Assembly: GCA_900556515.1 (NCBI GenBank) | Contig: USPH01000038.1 | Span: forward strand, 1 to 9,053 | DNA from: an uncultured Collinsella sp. | Lineage (GTDB): Bacteria; Actinomycetota; Coriobacteriia; Coriobacteriales; Coriobacteriaceae | Direction: 5' to 3' | Length of the DNA: 9,053 bases | Shown here: piece after piece, positions 4,040-9,053 of the stretch | Numbering within the stretch: position 1 is the first letter of the stretch | How the letters are laid out: every line of letters starts with the position of its first letter | The notes under the pieces: model-generated | Databases searched by the model: none | Seen by the model: only the letters and a program-made list of their open reading frames with translations | Told to the model about the DNA's origin: nothing | Program-made: the position numbers and the translations under genes

Positions 4040-6871
4040 TTACTCCCCCAGCAGGGCCTTCTCGGGCGTGATCGGCAGCGAGCGAACCTGATGTCCGGTA
4101 GCGTGTGCCACGGCCGAGGCAACGGCGGCGAGCGGCGTGTTGATGACGACCTCGCCGATCGACTTGGCACCAAACGGACCCGTCGGCTCGTAGCTCGGCT
4201 CAAAGGCCACGCGGATGCTGCCGATATCCAGGCGCGTGGGCAGCTTGTAGCTCATAAAGTTGCCGGTGCGCAGACGGCCGCGCTCATCGTGCTCGACGAT
4301 CTCGTAGAGCGCATGGCCGATACCCTGGGCAATGCCGCCCTCGGCCTGGACGCGCGCGAGCGCCTCGTTGATCACGGTGCCGCAGTCGACGGCCGCCGCA
4401 TAGTCCACCACGGTCACCTTGCCGGTAGCCTTGTCGACCTCGACCTCGGCAATGCCGGCCATAAACGGCGGGGGCGAAACGGGCAGGCAGGCAGAGGCAT
4501 GCGAGGTGAGCGCGTCGCCGCCCGCAATGTTCTTAACGCACAGGTTGGCAAAGTCGCGCAGCGTGAGGTAGCGGTTCTGCTCGCGCGCGGCACGTTCGTC
4601 GGACAGGCGCACGTACTGGCCATCGAAGACCACATCGGCAGCGTCCACGTCCCACATCTGGGCGGCCTTGGCGCAGATCTTCTCACGCAGCTCGGTCGCG
4701 GCGTTCTTGGCGGCAAGGCCCGTCACGTACGTGCCCGAGCTCGCGTACGAGCCGGCATCGAACGGCGACACGTCGGTGTCCACGCCGAGCACCACGATCA
4801 GCGAACTCTCCACGCCCAGCTCCTCGGCGGCAATCTGCGCCAGGATCGTGTCGACGCCCATGCCGTTATCGGTGGCGCCGGTGCCGATGGTAATGAAGCC
4901 ATCCTCTTCCAGGCGCATGTCGATGCCGGCGATGTCCACGTTGGAGATGCCCGAGCCCTGCATGGTGAGCGCGCAGCCCAGGGCGCGCACGCGGTCGCCC
5001 AGGTCGACGGCCAGCGGCTTATCGCGCCAGCCGATCATGTCCATCGCACGCAGCAGGCAGCGGTCGAGCGCGCAGGCGTTGAGCTTCTCGTTGTAGTACT
5101 GCGGCATGATCTCGCCCTCGCGCACAATGTTCTTAAGGCGCAGGTCGGCGGGGTCCATGTGCAGCATGTCGGCGAGCTCGTTGACGGCGCTCTCCACGGC
5201 AAACTGGCCCTGGGTGGCACCGTAGCCGCGATACGCGCCGCCGCGGTTGGTGTTGGTGTAGACGGCGTCCCAGCTAAAGCGGCTCGCCTTCACATGGTTG
5301 TAGATGGGCAGGCTCTTGTGGCCCGAAAGGCCGATCGTCGTGGTAGCGTGCTCGCCGTACGCGCCGGCGTTGGACAGCGTGTGCAGATCGATGGCCGTGA
5401 TGGTGCCGTCGTTCATGGCGCCCAGCTTAACGGTCATCTGCATCTGGTGGCGCGAGTTGCCCGCGGTGATGGTCTCCTCGCGGGTGTAGCAGCAGTAGCT
5501 CGGACGGCCGGTCTGCTGGGTAACGAATGCCACGAAAATCTCGCAGCAGCCCGTCTGCTTGGAGCCAAAGCCGCCGCCGATGCGCGGCTTAATGACCTGC
5601 ACCTGCGACTGCGGAATGTCGAGCGACTGCGCGACCATGCGGCGCACGTGGAAGGGCACCTGCGTAGAGGTGGTCACCGAAATACGCCCGAACGCGTCGG
5701 TCGTCGCGAAGGCGCGAAAGGTCTCCATGGGTGCGGTCTGCGTGGCCTGGCTGGTGTAAGTGCGGGTAAAGACAATGTCGCTCTGGGCGAACGCCTCGTC
5801 AAGGTTGCCAAAATCGCTGGTACCGCTGCACACCAGGTTGCGGGACACGTCGCCGCCCTGCGGGAACATAAAGGTCACGTCGCCCTCGGGGTGGACCACG
5901 ATGTCGTTATCGAGCGCCTGGGTAAAGTCGAGCAGCGGCTCGAGCACCTCGTAGTCGACCTTGATGAGCTTGAGTGCCTTGTCGGCGGCCTCCTCGGTCT
6001 CGGCGGCGACAATCGCCACCTCCTCGTTTTGGTAGCGCACGAGGTTCTCGAGAATCAGGCGGTCGTAGGGACTCGGCTGCGGATAGCTCTGGCCGGCGAT
6101 GGTAAAGCGGCGCTTGGGCACGTCCTCGTAAGTGTAAACGCCCACCACGCCGGGCACCTTCAGGGCACGCGACGTATCGATGGAGCGGATCTTGGCGCGG
6201 GCATAGGGACTGCGCTTGAGCTTGACGATGAGCGCGCCGGCGGGCACCATGTCGCCCGTGTAGACGGGACGACCCTCGAGCAGGGCCTTCGAGTCCTTCT
6301 TGGGCTGCTTGTGAGTGATCTGCTTGTAGGAGACGCCGTCGCAGCTGGTGTCGTTGACCGGCAGCTCGGGCATCTCGAAGCCCACCTGCACGCCGGACTC
6401 GTTGAGAAAGCGAACGATGGCGCGCAGCTGGCTCTCGTAGCCGCTGCAACGGCAGAGGTTGCCGGCGAGCTGGCGCGAGAGCTCCTCGCGCGTGGCGACG
6501 AGGCTCGGGTCCTCCTTGGCGGCACGGGCGAGCGCCAGCACGTTCATGATGAGGCCGGGAGCGCAAAAACCACACTGCTCGGCGCCTTCGGCAGCCATTG
6601 CGCGGGCGAGCGCCTCCGACTCGGCCTTGAGGCCCTCGAGCGTAGTGATGGAGCGGCCCTCGACGCGCGCGGCGGGAACCGAGCAGCTCAGCACCGGGTC
6701 GCCGTCGAGCCACACTGTGCACAGGCCGCAGTTGGTAGTCTCGCAGGCGCAGCGCACCGACGCGCAGCCCTGCTCGCGCAGCAGCGCAAAGAGCATGGTA
6801 TCGGGGGCAATCTGAACCTTGACCTTACGGCCGTTGAGCGTAAAGGAAAGATCGATGAGTTTGGCAGCCAT
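4040..6871 (-). CDS. Molybdopterin-dependent hydroxylase, fused 2Fe-2S and Mo-binding subunit (xanthine dehydrogenase family)
   Basis: 943 aa, intact, ATG to TAA. It belongs to the xanthine dehydrogenase/aldehyde oxidase family, which hydroxylates an aromatic heterocycle or aldehyde at a Mo-pterin centre and passes electrons through two 2Fe-2S clusters to FAD. N-terminal ferredoxin-like domain: Cys43, Cys48, Cys51, Cys63 (C-x4-C-x2-C-x11-C). Second, helical 2Fe-2S domain: Cys100, Cys103, Cys140, Cys142 (CGFC and CRC). From ~190 come the Mo-binding domains: QTAPMETF (378-385), RIGGGFGSK (430-438), GAYRGYGATQ (545-554), and GAKSIGEV with the likely catalytic base Glu907. Fusing the Fe-S and Mo parts while keeping FAD separate is a subtype seen in anaerobic gut bacteria, often annotated Mo/Fe-S-binding subunit. 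Its ATG overlaps the FAD subunit stop by one base (TAATG), so the two are translationally coupled, with GAGG upstream. Substrate is unknown; purines such as xanthine are plausible, and some relatives depend on selenium as a cofactor. No in-frame UGA is involved. Confidence 0.93.
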   Translation of the reverse strand: MAAKLIDLSFTLNGRKVKVQIAPDTMLFALLREQGCASVRCACETTNCGLCTVWLDGDPVLSCSVPAARVEGRSITTLEGLKAESEALARAMAAEGAEQCGFCAPGLIMNVLALARAAKEDPSLVATREELSRQLAGNLCRCSGYESQLRAIVRFLNESGVQVGFEMPELPVNDTSCDGVSYKQITHKQPKKDSKALLEGRPVYTGDMVPAGALIVKLKRSPYARAKIRSIDTSRALKVPGVVGVYTYEDVPKRRFTIAGQSYPQPSPYDRLILENLVRYQNEEVAIVAAETEEAADKALKLIKVDYEVLEPLLDFTQALDNDIVVHPEGDVTFMFPQGGDVSRNLVCSGTSDFGNLDEAFAQSDIVFTRTYTSQATQTAPMETFRAFATTDAFGRISVTTSTQVPFHVRRMVAQSLDIPQSQVQVIKPRIGGGFGSKQTGCCEIFVAFVTQQTGRPSYCCYTREETITAGNSRHQMQMTVKLGAMNDGTITAIDLHTLSNAGAYGEHATTTIGLSGHKSLPIYNHVKASRFSWDAVYTNTNRGGAYRGYGATQGQFAVESAVNELADMLHMDPADLRLKNIVREGEIMPQYYNEKLNACALDRCLLRAMDMIGWRDKPLAVDLGDRVRALGCALTMQGSGISNVDIAGIDMRLEEDGFITIGTGATDNGMGVDTILAQIAAEELGVESSLIVVLGVDTDVSPFDAGSYASSGTYVTGLAAKNAATELREKICAKAAQMWDVDAADVVFDGQYVRLSDERAAREQNRYLTLRDFANLCVKNIAGGDALTSHASACLPVSPPPFMAGIAEVEVDKATGKVTVVDYAAAVDCGTVINEALARVQAEGGIAQGIGHALYEIVEHDERGRLRTGNFMSYKLPTRLDIGSIRVAFEPSYEPTGPFGAKSIGEVVINTPLAAVASAVAHATGHQVRSLPITPEKALLGE

Positions 6872-7785
6872 TAGCGCACCTCGCTAGAATCGACGCCGGG
6901 CACGCGGCGGCAGGAATACTCGTCCGTGGCAAACTTGGGGACCTGCACGGTCTCGAGCTCGCGGGCAAGCGCGGCCGAAAGCTCGATGCCGGCGGCGCGG
7001 CGCACGGCCTGCACGGCAAGCGGGGCCGAGATGCGGCGGCGGTAGGCGGCCGAGCCCCACAGGTTGGTGCCGTAGCTCAGGGCGCGCACAGAAGCGGCCA
7101 GAGCGCGAAGCTCGTCCTCGGAAGGCTGCTCGGCAGTAAGGCCGCATGCCTCGCCCTGCAGCAGGGTCGCGCGCAGCGGGCGGGCGCCCACGGTGACATG
7201 CCAGCTGTTGTTCCACCAGGCGGCAGTGACGTTTAAGGAGGGGAAGTCGGTCGCGGCCTTGCGCACGGCCTCGTAGCTCGCACGGTAGTCGTGCTTAACG
7301 ACTACGATGTGCTCGATCACGTCGCGCACGTAACCCATGTCCACGAACTCCGCAAGCGGCACGCGGCCGGCGCCCGTCAACTCAACATAGGAATCGAGCG
7401 CGAGAAAGGCGGAGAGAACGTCCGAGAAGCCAAAGCGGCCGTAGATGCTGCCACCCACCGTGGCGGTGTTGCGCAGCTGCACGCCCACGATATCGTGGAC
7501 GGCAAACTCAAAGACATGGTTGACAAGCGCGTTGAGCCCAGTATGGCGCTCGAGCTGGCGCAGCGTGCACGTGGCACCGATGCGAAACTCGGTCTCGGTC
7601 TCCTCGATCTGATCGAGTCCGCAGGCCGAAAGGTCAATCGCCGTCGCCACGCGACGCGAACCCAGGCGCATCCAGATGCCGCCTCCCACAATCTTGTTGT
7701 TGCGGTTCTTCTGTAAGAGCTCATAGGCTTCGGCCGCGTTTCCAACACGGACGTAGGTACCGAACTTGAGCACGTTCTCCCCCAT
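6871..7785 (-). CDS. FAD-binding subunit of molybdenum hydroxylase
   Basis: 304 aa, near the usual 280-300 for the FAD subunits XdhB/CoxM. It accepts electrons from the 2Fe-2S clusters of its partner and hands them to NAD+ or another acceptor. FAD-binding motifs are VGGGIWMRLG (33-42) and TVGGSIYGRFGFSD (109-122), the latter matching the TVGGN-x-SD pattern of the family. The C-terminal domain (about 190-290, including the YRRR stretch) resembles the CO dehydrogenase flavoprotein C-terminal fold. It is first in the operon and overlaps the Mo/Fe-S gene by one base. The start is uncertain: ATG at 7785 has only a weak purine-rich site (GAAGAG) directly before it, while GTG at 7773, four codons in, follows GGGGGAG with 3 bases spacing. 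I keep the ATG. Like its partner, it gives no direct clue to the substrate. Confidence 0.92.
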   Translation of the reverse strand: MGENVLKFGTYVRVGNAAEAYELLQKNRNNKIVGGGIWMRLGSRRVATAIDLSACGLDQIEETETEFRIGATCTLRQLERHTGLNALVNHVFEFAVHDIVGVQLRNTATVGGSIYGRFGFSDVLSAFLALDSYVELTGAGRVPLAEFVDMGYVRDVIEHIVVVKHDYRASYEAVRKAATDFPSLNVTAAWWNNSWHVTVGARPLRATLLQGEACGLTAEQPSEDELRALAASVRALSYGTNLWGSAAYRRRISAPLAVQAVRRAAGIELSAALARELETVQVPKFATDEYSCRRVPGVDSSEVR

Positions 7786-7809
7786 CTCTTCACTTGTCCA
7801 GTACTTTTA

Positions 7810-7818
7810 AGTGTACCA
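7810..7818 (-). promoter_or_regulatory. Candidate extended -10 promoter of the hydroxylase operon
   Basis: TGGTACACT on the minus strand is an extended -10 (TGn + TACACT), 24 bases upstream of the FAD subunit ATG, giving a leader of about 15-18 bases. The -35 position (7833-7838, ACGGTG) is poor. The inverted repeat at 7865-7939 lies 46 bases further upstream. Confidence 0.35.
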
Positions 7819-7864
7819 AACGAGGGGCCGCACACCGTTTTAGGACAAAATCCACCCACCCATC

Positions 7865-7939
7865 CATAACTTGCGGTGATATACGGACTGATTAGCCGTT
7901 CTGGGACGCTTAACAGTCCGTATATCACCGCAAGTTATG
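7865..7939. repeat. Perfect 26-bp inverted repeat (75-bp extragenic palindrome)
   Basis: Arms at 7865-7890 and 7914-7939 are exact reverse complements over 26 bases (arm begins CATAACTTGCGGTGATATAC), around a 23-base centre in which AGC and GCT can also pair. It lies between the gdhA terminator and the hydroxylase promoter candidate. Neither strand has a U-run after the stem, so it is not an ordinary terminator. The arms are more AT-rich than the flanks. It could be a dispersed extragenic palindrome, a tiny non-coding mobile element, a processing site, or a large operator. Confidence 0.9.
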
Positions 7940-7950
7940 AGGAGTCCTCC

Positions 7951-7989
7951 GGAATAGAAAAGGCTCCCAGCCGGAATGGCTGGGAGCCT
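7951..7989 (-). terminator. Strong intrinsic terminator of gdhA
   Basis: A perfect 12-bp stem (AGGCTCCCAGCC and its complement, 7961-7972 and 7978-7989) with a 5-base loop, followed on the minus strand by TTTTCTATT. It starts 26 bases past the gdhA stop and isolates gdhA from the hydroxylase operon. Confidence 0.93.
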
Positions 7990-8015
7990 CATCACATGCT
8001 ATTTCGAGCGAAGAT

Positions 8016-9053
8016 TTAGCAGACGCCCTGAGCGAGCATGGCGTCGGCGACCTTCAGGAAGCCGGCAATGTTGGCACCCATGACGAAGTTGCCCTCCTCG
8101 CCGTACTCCTTGGCGGTGTCGTCCACGTTGTGGAACATGCCGCGCATGAGCTGCTCGAGCTTGCCGTCGACCTCCTCGAAGGTCCAGGACAGGTGCTCAG
8201 CATTCTGGCTCATCTCCAGGCCGGACACGAGCACGCCGCCGGCGTTGGCAGCCTTACCAGGCATAAAGGCGACGCCGTTCTCCTGGAAGTAGGTCGTGGC
8301 CTCGATGGTCGTGGGCATGTTCGCTCCCTCGCCGACCACCTTGCAGCCGTTGGCGACGAGCGCCTGGGCGTCCTCGAGCAGCAGCGTGTTCTCGCGAGCG
8401 CAAGGCAGTGCGATATCGCAGGGCAGCTGCCACACGCCGCGGCCGTCGCCCTCGTGCCACACGGCGTTAGGCTTCTCGTCAACGTACATGGCGAGCGTAA
8501 CGCCCTTGTCGTGGCCGGAGCGCTTCTTGTTGTAGACGTGCTCGAGCACGGTGTAGTCGATGCCGTCGGGATCCTCGACCCAGCCGTGGGTGTCGGAGCA
8601 GGCCAGCACCTTGCCGCCGAGCTGGGAAACCTTCTGGACGGCGTAGATAGCGACGTTGCCGGAGCCGTGCACGACGACGTTCTTGCCCTCGAAGGAGTCG
8701 CCGCGGCTCTTGAGGTACTCGTCCACAAAGTAGGCCAGACCGTAGCCGGTGGCCTCGGTACGGGCGAGCGAGCCGCCAAAGGAGAGGCCCTTGCCGGTGA
8801 GGACGCCGGTCCACTCGTTGGTCAGGCGCTTGTACTGACCAAACAGGTAGGCAACCTCGCGGCCGCCAACGCCCAGGTCGCCGGCAGGAACGTCGGTGTT
8901 GGGGCCGATGTGGCGATAGAGCTCGGTCATGAAGGACTGGCAGAAGTGCATGATCTCGTTGTTGGACTTGCCCTTGGGGTCAAAGTCGGAGCCGCCCTTG
9001 CCGCCGCCCATGGGAAGGGTGGTCAGGCTGTTCTTAAGGATCTGCTCCAGACC
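8016..9053 (-). CDS. gdhA: Glutamate dehydrogenase, hexameric NADP-type, 5' end outside the window
   Basis: 345 codons visible, open to the window edge and ending in TAA. Family members have about 445-450 aa, so roughly 100 N-terminal residues are missing. The enzyme interconverts 2-oxoglutarate plus ammonia and glutamate in the cytosol, mainly for ammonia assimilation. The visible part opens at GLEQILKNSLTTLPMGGGKG, the substrate-binding region with its conserved lysine, then SDFDPKGKS, TGKGLSFGGSLARTEATGYG, the Rossmann dinucleotide-binding motif VHGSGNVA (128-135), CDIALPCARENTL, GEGANMPTT and the C-terminal PGKAANAGGVLVSGLEMSQN. These are characteristic of the E. coli-type hexameric enzyme; NADP preference is inferred from family resemblance. 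The methionine at 9011 is internal, not the start. A strong terminator follows the stop. Confidence 0.97.
   Translation of the reverse strand, partial: GLEQILKNSLTTLPMGGGKGGSDFDPKGKSNNEIMHFCQSFMTELYRHIGPNTDVPAGDLGVGGREVAYLFGQYKRLTNEWTGVLTGKGLSFGGSLARTEATGYGLAYFVDEYLKSRGDSFEGKNVVVHGSGNVAIYAVQKVSQLGGKVLACSDTHGWVEDPDGIDYTVLEHVYNKKRSGHDKGVTLAMYVDEKPNAVWHEGDGRGVWQLPCDIALPCARENTLLLEDAQALVANGCKVVGEGANMPTTIEATTYFQENGVAFMPGKAANAGGVLVSGLEMSQNAEHLSWTFEEVDGKLEQLMRGMFHNVDDTAKEYGEEGNFVMGANIAGFLKVADAMLAQGVC

Noticed and set aside
4001..6874. A 957-codon open frame on the + strand, antisense to the Mo/Fe-S subunit
   Set aside because: It mirrors the hydroxylase gene in high-GC DNA with strong third-position bias. 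The product is a low-complexity Ala/Gly/Val/His/Arg sequence with no recognisable domain, while the minus frame shows complete catalytic motifs.
7865..7939. CRISPR repeat or IS element end
   Set aside because: There is a single inverted pair only, with no regularly spaced direct repeats, no transposase and no visible target-site duplication.
8016..9011. ATG at 9011 as the glutamate dehydrogenase start
   Set aside because: Conserved family sequence (GLEQILKNSLTTLP) continues upstream to the window edge, so this methionine is internal and the gene is cut by the window.

Overview
The window is a 9,053-base stretch of high-GC bacterial DNA in which every recognised gene lies on the minus strand. 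Gene content, codon bias and the style of the proteins (a Gram-positive L,D-transpeptidase with a long Gln/Arg-rich cytoplasmic tail, a clostridial/coriobacterial-type molybdenum hydroxylase pair, an NADP-type glutamate dehydrogenase) suggest an anaerobic gut actinobacterium of the Coriobacteriia, most likely Collinsella or a close relative. That assignment is recall-based inference. The first 31 bases are not genomic. They are Illumina Nextera adapter ending in the Tn5 mosaic end, so the window begins at a raw assembly contig end.

Layout in ascending coordinates: adapter (1-31); 5' part of a single-pass membrane protein gene cut by the contig end (32-351); two hairpins (386-458); an L,D-transpeptidase gene (484-2217) with a TATAAT promoter and a 16-bp palindrome upstream; an in-frame chimera (2367-3725) joining the first ~290-298 codons of trigger factor (tig) to the last ~150 codons of an iron-sulfur L-serine dehydratase; tRNA-Leu(UAG) (3816-3899); a strong terminator (3986-4010); a two-gene molybdenum hydroxylase operon, with an Mo/2Fe-2S subunit (4040-6871) and its FAD subunit (6871-7785) overlapping by one base; a 230-bp intergenic region with a promoter candidate, a perfect 26-bp inverted repeat (7865-7939) and a strong terminator; and the 3' three quarters of glutamate dehydrogenase (8016-9053), cut by the window end.

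Transcription runs from high to low coordinates. gdhA ends at its own terminator. The hydroxylase operon starts afresh, probably near 7803, and ends at the terminator at 3986-4010. The tRNA has its own extended -10 promoter. The hydroxylase pair carries the full electron path of the xanthine dehydrogenase family (Mo-pterin, two 2Fe-2S clusters, FAD), but its substrate cannot be read from the sequence.

The most notable observation is the tig/serine dehydratase chimera. The chaperone arm of trigger factor is missing, the N-terminal half of the dehydratase is missing, and clpP/clpX, which often follow tig, are absent. With adapter sequence left on the contig, an assembly misjoin at a short shared GC-rich stretch is the leading explanation. 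A real deletion fusion is the alternative. The second is the 75-bp extragenic palindrome in front of the hydroxylase operon, which fits neither an ordinary terminator nor a mobile element with a coding sequence.
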